Assembly: GCA_946902875.1 (NCBI GenBank)
Contig: OX336345.1
Coordinates: forward strand, 7,501 to 71,500
DNA from: Nematopogon swammerdamellus
Taxonomy: Eukaryota > Arthropoda > Insecta > Lepidoptera > Adelidae
Direction: 5' to 3'
Length of the DNA stretch: 64,000 nt
A model generated the notes under the pieces. That model worked only from the letters and a program-made list of their open reading frames with translations. It did no database searches and had not been told where the DNA came from. This document shows positions 1 through 12,100 of this stretch, piece by piece; the first letter of the stretch is position 1, and every line of letters begins with the position of its first letter. A program made the translations under genes and the position numbers.

Positions 1-330
1 TAAATGTTGTAAATAATAAGATACAAATAAATTGTAAATGTAAACAATAGAATAATAAAGTAAATAATACAGCAGAACATATAATAGTATAGTAAATAGC
101 AAGAGGAAAATTAATATGAAATAAATAAACATATTGTATCTAGCCTAAATATGAAATGTAGTAAATAATAAGAATGCATAATTAAGAATTAATAAAAAAT
201 GTAAATAGTAGAACAATAATGTATGCAGAATATGTAATGATATAGCAATTAACTAGAAAGTGAGAGAAGGTGAATATTGCAAATAAGCATACTGTATATT
301 ATATAAGAATAAAGTAACCAACCCATCCTA
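1..330. other. AT-rich intergenic DNA
   Basis: Very AT-rich sequence built from loosely repeated AATAATA/GTAAATA words. No reading frame, RNA gene or transposon end is recognisable. Confidence 0.6.
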
Positions 331-504
331 ATGGAAGGAGCGTGTAACCGCGGTCGAGCGTGGTCCACCAGGCCGCGGGGACACTGGAAGCGACACGTGA
401 TGGATGGAAGGATGATTGCAGTAACATATTATTAAGGCCCTTGAAAATAAATACAAGGGAGAAGGAATTAGGAACAAAAAAAAAAAAAACCTAACCTAAC
501 CTAA
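331..504 (+). mobile_element. Possible 3' end of a telomere-targeting LINE joined to (CCTAA)3
   Basis: A GC-rich stretch (331-420) runs into an A-run (about 475-489) followed directly by three CCTAA units (490-504). A poly(A) tail abutting CCTAA repeats is the junction expected of TRAS/SART-type non-LTR elements, which insert into insect TTAGG telomere repeats. No coding sequence remains, so the assignment rests on the junction alone. Confidence 0.35.
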
Positions 505-569
505 ACACTCTAATGTTAGAGTAGTAATAATAGTAACCGACATTAGGGCGCAGCAGGGTAAGGGGAGGG

Positions 570-593
570 CCCCCCCCCCCCCCCCCCCCCCCC
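570..593. repeat. Poly(C) tract
   Basis: An uninterrupted run of about 24 C. On the minus strand this is a G-run that could form a G-quadruplex; its length is prone to assembly error. Confidence 0.9.
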
Positions 594-1195
594 AGGGATA
601 TCTAACCGAATTCATAGATGATACATTAGTAGTGACAATAGATATTACCACTTTTGGGCCCATCGAGAGGTGGGGGTAAGAAAGGTGGGGTCAGTTAGGG
701 GCGTATCCGGAGGGAGGCGGGACCTTGAGGATGGAAGAAATAAAAGTGGTCAAAAGTCAAAGGGGGGGCGTGGTAATAACCAAAAGTGGGTCCCGAAACT
801 CTCCCCCGGCGCTTTTTGGCTCCATATCTCTTAGGGGACAAGAGTAGGAGGTGGGGTCACAATGGGGGGGTTTTAGGGGGAGGCGAGACCTATCCATTGG
901 CGAAAGGGGAGACAAAAGTCGGAATTTTGAGAAAAAAAAAACAGGTCAATTGAGGAGCAAATGATCAAACAGTATTTTGTCTTGTGATCCTAGTTTCGTG
1001 AAATTAGCAATAAAAATGTGTCTTGAAAACTAAAAATCATAGAAAGATGATTTTTTTTGCTAATATATTCATTTTGGCGTGTAGATTATGATGATAAAAT
1101 AAAAAATATACCCTTCCATTTCATAAATCTGTGTTTTTTTAATTATAATTTCAAACATAATACTCTTTGATGCAATCTTTGATCCGTTCAAACAA

Positions 1196-1660
1196 AGTAG
1201 GTTTTATTAGTTAGGTTAGTTCAGGCAAACTAATCTAACTAATCTAATGCTATACAAAAACAAATAAATGTCACAGTGGTGCCGTGACCCGGAAATGTCA
1301 CAGTGGTGCCGTGACCAGATTGGAAAAGTTGTACCTAACCTAACATAACCTAATCTACAGAATAATGCCTAATATAGTTGGGCGTGCTTGTGAAATACAT
1401 AGTTTAATAAATAGTGGATCGAAAAGGAACAATGTGTTTTCAATGCGTCTTTATAAATCAATTATAATCTATGAATGAGAAGGAGACTGCACGTCTGCTT
1501 GAGCCAGGGTACCGGGGGGGGTGCAAGATGCTGAGATGTATCGAAGGGAAGAAAGCAAGGACTGGACTAGGCAAAAATAGCTGAGGTGGGTCTCATTGTA
1601 ACTCATATAAAAAAAACCTAACCTAACCCGGTTAGGTTAGGTTAACCTAACCTAACAATA
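1196..1660. repeat. Degenerate interstitial telomere-type repeats
   Basis: Three clusters of TTAGG/CCTAA-like pentamers lie at about 1210-1250, 1331-1352 and 1617-1656. The last follows an A-run and switches orientation twice (CCTAA, then TTAGG, then CCTAA) within 40 bp. TTAGG is the ancestral insect telomere repeat. Confidence 0.6.
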
Positions 1661-1987
1661 TTTTCACACAGTTTTTGCTGACGCCCGGGTTACTAGCATT
1701 CTTCCAACCGAAGTCTCAACAAGCGAGATTTGGGTGCCATTGATATATTTTAATTTTCTCCAACACTTACGTGGAATGTGGTGTCACTGAGTCAGCTGTT
1801 AGCCATCACACACAGACACATAGCTTCAAATGAAACAAACATATATCACTCTATGTACTTATAATATGCTAGTTTTATTTCTACAAACTAGCGCAAGCTG
1901 GTTTCACACAAGAAATATTAATGTTTGATAACATTTTCTATCATTTGATTTTGTTTACACGTACTAATGCTTTCCTGCTTCTTAAAC

Positions 1988-1993
1988 TTTATT
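1988..1993 (-). terminator. Candidate SMYD5 polyadenylation signal
   Basis: AATAAA on the minus strand, about 265 bp beyond the most distal copy of the SMYD5 last exon. It is the nearest canonical signal I see downstream of the terminal-exon array; its use is inferred. Confidence 0.35.
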
Positions 1994-2257
1994 TTAATTG
2001 CGCAACAGTCATCACAGTGAACATTTTTAGAAAGCAAACACGCTTCTATTCACATTATAAACACATTATTTAAATAAATTTGGCAGCGTACATTCGCTTC
2101 TGGCGCCATCTGTGAATAGCTTTGAGCTTTGAACCTAATTAACGAGAGCCAAGTACGTACGCCAGCATTGAAAGTAGTAACTGACTGGTGCTGTAAAGTG
2201 CACAGAGTGGTGACGACACTAAAGTCCGAGCATGCACAGGCCCAGCAAGTGCGAGCA

Positions 2258-3157
2258 TCAGTCGTCCGTGTCCTGGAGATCTTCCTCCTCGCTCGTCTCC
2301 TCAGCGCTCGTCACGTCCGGCTCCGCCGCTTCACTCTGACATTTGTCGCAGGAGCAGATGAACAGATAGTTGAGTGCCAGCTCCTACAACATAACCAGCA
2401 AGTGCGAGCATCAGTCGTCCGTGTCCTGGAGATCTTCCTCCTCGCTCGTCTCCTCAGCGCTCGTCACGTCCGGCTCCGCCGCTTCACTCTGACACTTGTC
2501 GCAGGAGCAGATGAACAGATAGTTGAGTGCCAGCTCCTACAACATAACCAGCAAGTGCGAGCATCAGTCGTCCGTGTCCTGGAGATCTTCCTCCTCGCTC
2601 GTCTCCTCAGCGCTCGTCCCGTCCGGCTCGGCCGCTTCACTCTGACACTTATCGCAGGAGCAGATGAACAGATAGTTGAGTGCCAGCTCCTACAACATAA
2701 CCAGCAAGTGCGAGCATCAGTCGTCCGTGTCCTGGAGATCTTCCTCCTCGCTCGTCTCCTCAGCGCTCGTCACGTCCGGCTCGGCCGCTTCACTCTGACA
2801 CTTGTCGCAGGAGCAGATGAACAGATAGTTGAGTGCAGCTCCTACAACATAACCAGCAAGTGCGAGCATCAGTCGTCCGTGTCATGGAGTTCTTCCTCCT
2901 CGCTCGTCTCCTCAGCGCTCGTCACGTCCGGCTCGGCCGCTTCACTCTGACACTTATCGCAGGAGCAGATGAACAGATAGTTAAGTGCCAGCTCCTACAA
3001 CATAACCAGCAAGTGCGAGCATCAGTCGTCCGTGTCCTGGAGATCTTCCTCCTCGCTCGTCTCCTCAGCGCTCGTCACGTCCGGCTCGGCCGCTTCACTC
3101 TGACACTTGTCGCAGGAGCAGATGAACAGATAGTTGAGTGCCAGCTCCTACAACATA
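2258..3157 (-). repeat. Six-copy 153-bp tandem array of the SMYD5 last exon
   Basis: On the minus strand each unit contains a pyrimidine-poor acceptor (TTATGTTGTAG), a 126-nt exon and a TGA stop, followed by a 27-bp linker. Exon copies sit at 2258-2383, 2411-2536, 2564-2689, 2717-2841, 2869-2994 and 3022-3147. Copies differ by a few substitutions. The fourth (2717-2841) has lost one base near its 5' edge and would be frameshifted if spliced. The copy at 3022-3147 is nearest to exon 6. The strongly biased reading frames on the plus strand here are shadows of this array. Confidence 0.9.
3022..3147 (-). CDS. SMYD5: SMYD5 exon 7 (proximal copy of last exon)
   Basis: Encodes residues 346-386: the post-SET cysteine cluster (CSCDKC), which together with upstream cysteines binds zinc, then a strongly acidic Glu/Asp/Ser/Thr tail ending in DTDD and TGA. 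The SMYD5 family typically has such an acidic C-terminus. It is phase 0 and joins exon 6 after AAG. Because it is the first acceptor reached by the transcript I take it as the default last exon. Five further copies downstream would then be 3' UTR or alternative last exons. Confidence 0.88.
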   Translation of the reverse strand, partial: ELALNYLFICSCDKCQSEAAEPDVTSAEETSEEEDLQDTDD

Positions 3158-6100
3158 ACCATCTGTCTATCTCTCTCTCTCTCTCTCTCTCTGTAGGAAT
3201 ACAGTACGCCGGTGAAAGCGTTGGTAGGTAGGTACCTACACCTTTTATGTTTATTTTATTTATTGAGTTAGTACTGAGCACGTAGGTACGTACATAGGTA
3301 CTTTATTTATATTTCTTCACTAGCTTTTGCCCGCGGCTTTGCTCGCGTGAAATTCGTATTTAAAAAGAAGAAAGTAAGTAAGCCCGCTACCGTACCTTTA
3401 TTTCGCGCAACATTTCGGTTTTGTATGAGAGCCACATCTTAGCGTAACGGGAACTGAATTTTATTTAGCCTATCCTATGTCCCGTATAGTAAAATCTGTT
3501 TGTACCAAGTTTCGTCGAATTCGGATGATCGGTTTAAGAGTTATGGAGGAACATAACATTATGATACATATGCATTATACATACATACATACAGAAAAGA
3601 TTTTTAAAAATCGTCAATTTAGTTTTAGTATCAAACATAGAGTCTACAAACGCAGTCTCATCTCATCTCACTTCTCATCTCATCTCATCTCATCTCATCT
3701 CACTTCTCATCTCATCTCATCTCATCTCACTTCTCACTAATATCATAAATGCGAAAGTATATTTGTTTGTTTGTTTGTTTGTTCCTCTTTCACGCCTGAA
3801 CGGCTGGACGGATTTTGACGAAACTTTGTATAGTGGTAGTGTATATCCCGGAGTAACATAATTTTGCATAACATAAAAAATGGTCAAGTTCGAGACGAGC
3901 TCGCGTAAAGAGGGTTCCGTACCATCCCGTTTTCTGTGAGAACTAGAAGGTTTAGGATTTTCGTTTAGGTTTTCCTGTAAATTTAGTGTATATCCCCCAT
4001 GGTAACATAATTTAAAAAAGTGGTCAAGTTCGAGTGGACCTTGCGTAAAGAGGTTTCCGTACCATCCCGTTTTCTGTGAGAACTAGAATGCTTAGGATTT
4101 TCCTATGGTAACATAATTTTAAAAATAGTGGTCAAGTTCGAGTCGAGCTCGCGTAAAGAGGGTTCCGGTACTATCCCGTTTTCTGTGAGAACTAGAAGGC
4201 TTAGGATTTTCGTTTAGGCAGAGGGCGTGAGGGAGGGGGAGCTATAAACGGGGAATAAAGGGGGGGGGGGTGGGGGTAAAAAGAGGCATAGAGGGAGTGA
4301 GGTGAGTGAGGGACGGGAGGGGAGGTGGACGTAGAGAAAAGGAAGGTAGGGGAAGGAGTATGGGTCGGTAGATGAGGGGGAGGGGAAGAAGGAAGGGTCG
4401 GGAGAAGAGGGAAGGTAGGGAGATGAAGGAAGAGAGAAGGGGAAGGAGCAGCGATGGGAGGGTGAGGAAAAGGAGAGAAAGGAGGGGGGATGGGTGGTGG
4501 AAAGAGGGAGGAATGGAGGGAGAGGGAGAGGGAGAGGGAGAGGGGAGGGAAGCCGCGGGCAAAAGCTATAGGTATTATAAGCTCGAAAGTGGACCTTTGT
4601 TCCTCTTTCACGCAAAAACTACTGAACAGATTTGGGTTTATAGATTTCTTTCTGAACGCAGCTCGGCCTTCGGCCTCGCCCTCGATTACTTAATTTCTTC
4701 GAAAAGGTTTATAGTCGTCCTGAACGCAGCTCGGCCTTCGGCCTCGCCCTTAGTAACTTACTTTCTTCGAGAAGGTTTATGGTCTTCCTAAACGCAGCTC
4801 GGCCTTCGGCCTCGCCCTCTGTTACTTACTTTCGTCGAAAAGGTTATCGTCTTCCTGAGCGCAGCTCGGCCTTCGGCCTCGCCCTCAGTTGCTTACTTTC
4901 ATCAAGAAGATTTATAGTCTTCCTGAACGCAGCTCGGCCTTCGACCTCGCCGTCAATTACTTAATTTCATCGAGAAGGTTTATAGTCTTCCTGGACGCAA
5001 GCTTGGCCTTCGGCCTCGCCCTCTGTTACTTACTTTTATCAAGAAGGTCTATAGGCTTCCTGAACGCAGCTCGGCCTTCGGCCTCGCCCTTAGTTACTTT
5101 CTTCGAGAAGGTTTATGGTCTTCCTGAACGCAGCTCGGCCTTCGGCCTCGCCCTCTGTTACTTACTTTCTTCGAAAAGGGTATCGTCTTCCTGAACGCAG
5201 CTCGGCCTTCGGCCTCGCCCTCAGTTACTTACTTTCTTCGAGAAGGTTTATTGTCTTCCAGAATGCAGCTCAGCCTGAAGCCTCGCCGTTACTTTTACTT
5301 AGTTACTTACTTTAGTTGAGGAGGTTTATCGTTTACCTTAACGCAGATCGGTCTTTGTTACTTACTTTCTTCCTTTGAAATACGAATTTCACGCGAGCGA
5401 AGCCGCGGGCAAAAGCTAGTAAGTATAAAACAAAGTAACTTACTCCACGACCATCCCTTACAGATTTATTATTAGTATTGATTGATATTGATTAGATGCA
5501 AAGCCGAAAATAAAGAGAACAATATGTTCAGCCAGGATTTGAACCTGGAACTCTGGCATGAGCCGCCAACGCGATACCAATTTCGACATTGGTTCGATGA
5601 CGTATCATCTCAAAATTCCGAACAGTTGCATTTTCTACAGTGTGACGCAAGCTCTTGCATTCTGCCAACTTGCATGATTCCATATTGAATTATTTTTTCT
5701 CTTTATTTTCGGCTTTGCAATTCAATTCAATTTTTTCAAATCCATTTATTTGCATTTATAACTGAGTTGATGGCTCCTAGGAAAGTTTTCAACAGACTGA
5801 AAAGAAGAGCACCTCAAGATCTCATCACAGAGTAAATGACTGAAAATATTAAGTACGAGTACATAGAACTATCAATGGACACTTGTCATACAAGACCTAT
5901 TTCAAATACACAAATACTGATGAATGCCAGCTCACAGACAGATGGCAGTAAAAAATAAAAAAAATAAAATAAAAATTTATTTATTCTCTTTAGGTAACAA
6001 GTTACACTCAGGTTCGTCAAAATATTACAATAAGGTACTTAAATACAAAGAGCGCACCGACGCGGTGCTCGATAAGTATTTTCTCGACAATCATGCTCCA

Positions 6101-9100
6101 AAACTCCGGCATCCCCTCTCCCTCCATTGCAATACCGACAATCCTCGTAGAGCGGAGAATGACGGCGAGAAAACTATTTGTTTCTTTTAAAACATTGGGG
6201 GCTTTTTCATCGCTTCCTCTTACCGCTCACTTGTGCGCGCTAGGCCAATCATATTCCTTTATACGTTCATATCCCTTTTGGCGGAGCACGCACTGCCTCA
6301 GCCCCGCGTCTGTCTAGTTTGGTGCGGTCTCTGCTTAAATGTTTATAATTGTATGGTTATATGTTGTGGTCAAAGCAAGAAATAGGCCATCGCATCAACT
6401 AAACTAGGTAGACATTCTGACTGAAGATATCACAACATATACTTATACAGGGTGTTCGGCACATCGACCGACTATTTTTTTTTTTGTAGGTAAGTGGGGT
6501 CATTTGCAACGTTTTGACCCATGATACCTTTTGTCAGAATATGTCACGTGGTATCGAGATACGATTTATTTTCTTTATTTTTGGAAATTACCAAAATTCC
6601 AGCTTTAAACCCTTGTAACTTGTTTGTTTGTTTTTTATGATTGTATCAGCACGAAATAAAATTTATTGAATTTTACGATGTACCCTTATTCTAGAAAAAA
6701 TATTATTTGATGAAGTTAATACCATGAAAAGGTTTTATGACCTCCGAGAACGAGAACGTCGAGAACGAAGTCCCGAGAACGAGTAAAAATGTGACAGAAT
6801 CTTAATTTCTTAATTCATTTATAAAAAAACTAACAGCCATTGAGTTCTTCGTTTTAAAAAGTTCGCTTGTTTACGCCCTTTCCAACGGTATACGACATGT
6901 AATACAAATAATTCACTTTTATTATTATCCCTAATTTTGTCGTTCTGTTCTGTCTCTGTGCCTAATTTTGACCACATAGTGAATTATTTTGTATGACATG
7001 TGGTATACCGTTGGAAAGGGCGTAAAATAGCGAACTTTTTGAAAGAAAATGAAGCTATCAATTGCTGTTAGTTTTTTTTTTTTATTAATTAAGATATTAA
7101 GATTCTGTCATATTTTTACTCGTTCTCGTGATTTTGGGAGGCCATAAGACCTTTTCATGGTATTAACTTCATCAAATAATATTTTTACTAAAACTAGGAT
7201 ACATCGTAAAATTCAATAAATCATAAACAAAAAAGTTACAAGGGTTTAAAATTGGGATTTTGGTAATTTTCAAAAACAAAGAAAAAATAATCGTATCTCG
7301 ATATCACGTGACATCTGACAAAAGGTATCATGGGTCAAAACGTTGCAAATGACCCCACTTACCTATAAAAAAAAATTGTCGGTCGATGTGCCGAACAGCC
7401 TGTATAAAAAAAATCATAAAATTGCATAACTTAAAAGATATTAAAAGAAAATATACAAAACTCAAGCATACCCCCCAAGATATATGTATATAATATATAA
7501 GATGAGGGCCCCAGTTCGAAAAAAATAGGGAATATAGGGCCTCTCTTAGTTTGTTACTGGAAAATCTAAAGGAAAATGGCAAGCCTCACGGAAAACTGAA
7601 TGGTAAGGAGCCCTCTCCATGCGACCTAGAGCTTTTTATTTATGGATCCTAACACGGTTGGTTACATACTATGTACTCTACTATGCACTACCTACTACAC
7701 TACTACACCCGCTATGTCCGCTCACACCGCAGACACAGCCAGAGTGACACCTTCTTACTATCATTATTGATATACGTTTTGTTTATAGACGTCCAGAGAT
7801 ACCAACCTTCCGGTTACAAAATCCAGACGTCTACTACCTGCACTCTTGCGAGTACAGTGATCATGTATGCCAGATCGAGGCCCCATAGCTGCTCTGTCGA
7901 ACATCCGTTCTTCCGAAAAAATCCCATGGGAAACACAGGCTGTGACCTTTCCCCAGCCGATCCGAGCCACCACCCGTCCACCCGAAGGAAACCCCGACCG
8001 AAGTCGATAGCCGGGGGTGAAGCCTTCACTGCCACTGGGGTCCGCACCCTATCCAACCACAACCTGTGCCCAGGGCCTCAGCGTTTTGTACTAGCCTAAC
8101 GGCTTTTGTTTTCACCAGCTATGTATATTCGTGGAAGTGCATATGACCACCACCTAGTGTGTACCAGGGATCCACCGGTCTCGAATGACTGACTCACGTC
8201 AGCGTCATTAGCTCGTGAGAAATCCATCCCACATCCACATATAAGTGTGTGTTGCACCGACATACCGATCTACATTATTCGCATGTCTACCAATTCTCCA
8301 CATTGGTTACGGAGCTCTAAGTGGCTCACCACTCGCAGCTTTCGCTACTTATTCCCGTGTTTGGTGCTTTAACTACACAAGTACGGAAGCACCATGGAAT
8401 CAACGCTAAACCACAACCCCTGCGAGACCAACTCCAGTGTTCCGTGCAGAAGCACGAAGAATTCTGGGGCTTTTAACGGAACCCCGCAGTACTCAACCCA
8501 GCGTTTAGGGTAGTATATCATTTGACCCACCGACCTGAGTGGAGTCAGCAGCGTGAGCTAAGCGGAGGCCGAAACCCCCAACTTAGTACTCATGTCAGAC
8601 TTGCAATGTTTAATGAGTAATCGTCGAGAACAAGTTCTCTACCACACATTATTTTCAACAGTGAGGCCCGTTACACTGCCCAGTTGCGGGATGTGCACCA
8701 TGTGGTCTGCATAGGGAAGCGTCACGGATACTAGTACCCAACTCCGACACCTTGGACGACTGAACGCCTCTGCGATCCCGTACAAGGGTCGCTAATATGG
8801 GTCTATGGATCCTGGTGGCCGGGCCCGACACCTTGGGTACCACTAAAATCATGTCTAAAACTACCGAAGTCTACCACTAAAATCATATGTGCTCCAAACA
8901 TGTATAGACTGGTCGCTGAACTCCATGCATCAATAAATCAAATCAACACCCTATAGCCAATCTGCTTCCAGTCCAGGACTGTAAGCAGATTCTCAATTGA
9001 AACCGATTCAAATAGTAAGGTGCGGGAGCTACGGTCAGCCTCGCACACACTCTATCTATCTATCTGTCTAGTCTAGTAGGTCGAGCAGGTATAAGTGGAG

Positions 9101-12100
9101 AAGTGAAGTCTCCACTGAGCTGGTCGGTAAGCGTGCAATAATAAATAGAGAACCTTCTGCCTGGAATGTCTGGATCGCGTGCGTGCGCAGTCGTCCAGGT
9201 AACTAATGAACACTTGGTCGCCGGGCTGGATGTCGCGCGTCGCCCGCAGCGAGAGCCGGTGGTCGCACACACTCTATCTATCTATCTGTCTAGTCTAGTA
9301 GGTCGAGCAGGTATAAGTGGAGAAGTGAAGTCTCCACTGAGCTGGTCGGTAAGCATGCAATAATAAATAGAGAACCTTCTGCCTGGAATGTCTGGATCGC
9401 GTGCGTGCGCAGTCGTCCAGGTAACTAATGAACACTTGGTCGCCGGGCTGGATGTCGCGCGTCGCCCGCAGCGAGAGCCGGTGGTCGCCGCGCGGGAACG
9501 TCGGCTCCGCGTTCGGTGCGCAGCTGTGGTTGCAGGCGCTCTGCACCCGGTACAGACCGGCGCCTTCCGTGTTGAGAAATGAGCCGGATTCTGTAATGCC
9601 GAGGCATACTACATACTATTTGCATATCAAACTAATGGAGCACAAACATGAATGCCACAGAACGAATGACTCCATAAGGGTCCTGTAAACCTGGGTGAGA
9701 GTGTTGTTTTATGTATTGTTTCGTTGGCGACCGTTGGCAGCATGATGCTCGAGATGTGTTCCACTACTGAGGCGGAGGATATAGGAGGTTGAGTAGCTCC
9801 ACATCAAGCTGTTATTCTATTGTGCGTCTCACAATGGGCTCTTTATTTTACTTTTTGTTTAACTGCTCAGGTGTCGGCGCCGGCGCACGCTAATCTACGT
9901 AAAATGTGGCAAATATTCGCAGCCACGATTCGTTACGCAAGGAGTGAAAAAATAAAAAGTTTCGCAAAAAAATTTATAAACACCTATTACAGCAAATTTA
10001 GCATGGCTGTAATCGTTAAAAAATTTCCTACAAACATATGTCTTTGTTTTCCAAATTGTGGGTTGAACATTGCATGAACATTACCTGCACTCCACATTAC
10101 AGGCTGTTCGGCACATCGACTGACAAATTTTTTTTTATAGATAAGTAATTTAATAGGTAATTTGCAAGGTTTTGACCCATGACACCTTTTGTCAGGTGTC
10201 ACATGGTATTGAGATACGATTTTTTTTTCCTTACCGTTGTAACTTGTTTGTTTATGATTGTATCAGCACGAAATAAAATTTATTGGATTTTACAATGTAT
10301 CCTTGTTCTAGATAAAATGTTGTTTGATGAAGTTAATACCACGTATGACCTCCCAAAGTCCCGAGTACGAGTAAAAATATGGCAGAATCTTAATTTCTTA
10401 ATTCATTTAAAAAAAACTGACAGCAATTGAGAGCTTCTTTTTCTTTTAAAAAGTTTGCTAGGTTACGCCCTTTCTAAAAGTATACCATAATATGGTGTAT
10501 GACACATAATGTCATACAAATCATTCACTATGTGGCCAAAATTAGGCATAATTTGCAAGAGCCTAAACATTAACAATGGAATCGAAGTAGTTCGAATTGA
10601 ACAAAGTGCCCGCGCGACCGGTACATGTTCAAAGCAACGCTGAGCGCGGTCAGTGATTGGATGGGTGACCGCTCGACCGTTGGAGGCTGACCGTGGTTCG
10701 GATTCCACGTTAAACTGTAGGTCCCTTCCCTTCTTACCTTACTAGGTGGTAGGGTTTATCCCGGCCGGGTTGGTACCACCGCACTGAACGAAACGTCGGT
10801 CGAAACGGCTATGTAAATAGTTCGTGTTTTCCGTCCAGTTTAGTGTAGCCGACATGAAATGAAGGGAAGCACTGACATGGCACCTAGTTCACCCCGTGTT
10901 ATGGGCTGACATCACGGATGTTGTAGGTGATGTAGCCAACCGTGTCAGGTTCCATAAAAAAAAAAAAAAAAAAAAAAAAAATGTTCTAAATTTGAAAATG
11001 CTCCGTAAAACGCTCTCAATACGGGAAGCGACCACCGATAAGTGGCGCTGTTACACAGTGCCCGTGTGGTCGTTCTGTCCTGGTCTCTGTCCCTAATTTT
11101 GGCCACATAGTGAATTATTTGTATGACATGTGGTATACTGTTGAAAAGGGTGTAAACTAGAAAACTTTTTAAAAGAAAAGGAAGCTCTCAATTGTTATCA
11201 GTTCTTTTTAAGAATTAAGAAATTAAGATTCTGAAATATTTTTACTCGTCCTTGGGAATTTGGGAGGTCATAAGTCCTTTTCGTGGTATTAACTTCATTA
11301 AATGATATTTTTTCTAGATCAAGGATACATCGTAAGATCAAATAAAATTTACTTGGTGCTGATACACCTTTGTTCGGTGTTGGACAGATTCGTGATTCGG
11401 CAGATTCGCTGCCCGACAGATTCGTGGATTGGGCAGATTCTTGGATTCGACGGATTAGCTATATGACAGAAATTGTATAGGTGTGCACAAAATATACTTC
11501 GTGATTAATTCAAAGGCTTGTACCTACTCGTAGACTTATATATTCTTGTACTATGAGAAAAACACGGGTTATCTACCTAAATAGACTTTGTTTTCATTTG
11601 GTCAGATTTTCAAATCGTCAGACTTTCAAATGGTCACACTTGCAATTCGTCAGAATTTAAACTGGTCAGAATACAGTCACCGTAATTAAAGTGGAAACAT
11701 GAAAGACTACTTGGTAAGACTTGGGAACGGTTCTAAAGTACCAGGGCAGCAGAAATTTAAAGGAGGTTTGCATAATTGTATAGAAGTTAATCGCTATTAC
11801 AATAATAATAGCGATTAACTTATATGGAAACCTATTCGAAAACGCGTATTCATGGTTTTTTTTTATGTAATCCGGTATGGGCGGCTGAGTCAGAGGGGCC
11901 AAAGCACATGCTCTGACTAGCCAATATCACCTCCGAGAAGGTAGGTGCCACACCGGAGACGTCCCTGGATTGCTGGCTATACTGGACTAGAGGAGAACAC
12001 AACCGAGGCTGCTAAACATAAAGCGCAATAAACGCATATTTTAATTTTAAGGATTGAAATTATCCATTTTTTGTTTAAATAAACGAGTATTTAATTTTTT

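Larger units (their letters stand above)
3732..5419 (+). mobile_element. Non-autonomous Helitron pair with 69-bp internal array (inner)
   Basis: Begins near TCTCACTAATATCATAAA and ends GGGCAAAAGCTAG followed by T. A second Helitron-like 3' end (GCCGCGGGCAAAAGCTAT) lies inside at about 4551-4570, just after a purine tract, and is followed by another start-like stretch, so two related copies appear fused head to tail. The second half carries the 69-bp array. Three copies of a roughly 120-bp segment (GTGGTCAAGTTCGAG...) occur at 3880-4200. Confidence 0.6.
3320..5481 (-). mobile_element. Helitron-type element (outer), split by a second Helitron
   Basis: On the minus strand it starts with TCAATACTAATAATAAATC (complement of the stretch ending at 5481) and ends in GGGCAAAAGCTAG (complement of 3320 onward), with A before and T after, as Helitrons insert between A and T. 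A GC-rich hairpin-like CGCGAGC..GCCGCGGGC precedes the CTAG. Its body (3320-3660) matches elements at 29381-29744 and 47455-47754. The part between about 3732 and 5419 is a later insertion. No Rep-helicase frame is present, so it is non-autonomous. Confidence 0.65.

Noticed and set aside
2129..3231. Plus-strand repetitive frame rich in Leu/Arg/Val
   Set aside because: It is the antisense shadow of the SMYD5 last-exon array; the minus strand gives the conserved CSCDKC and acidic tail.
4201..4615. Overlapping minus-strand proline/serine-rich frames of 106-136 residues
   Set aside because: All three frames are open because the plus strand is almost pure G/A; no start context or domain. The same holds for 48085-48360 and 58561-58956.
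4640..5330. Frames repeating [10 protein letters not shown] / NAARPSASP
   Set aside because: Translation of the 69-bp Helitron array in several frames; also seen at 45668-46648.
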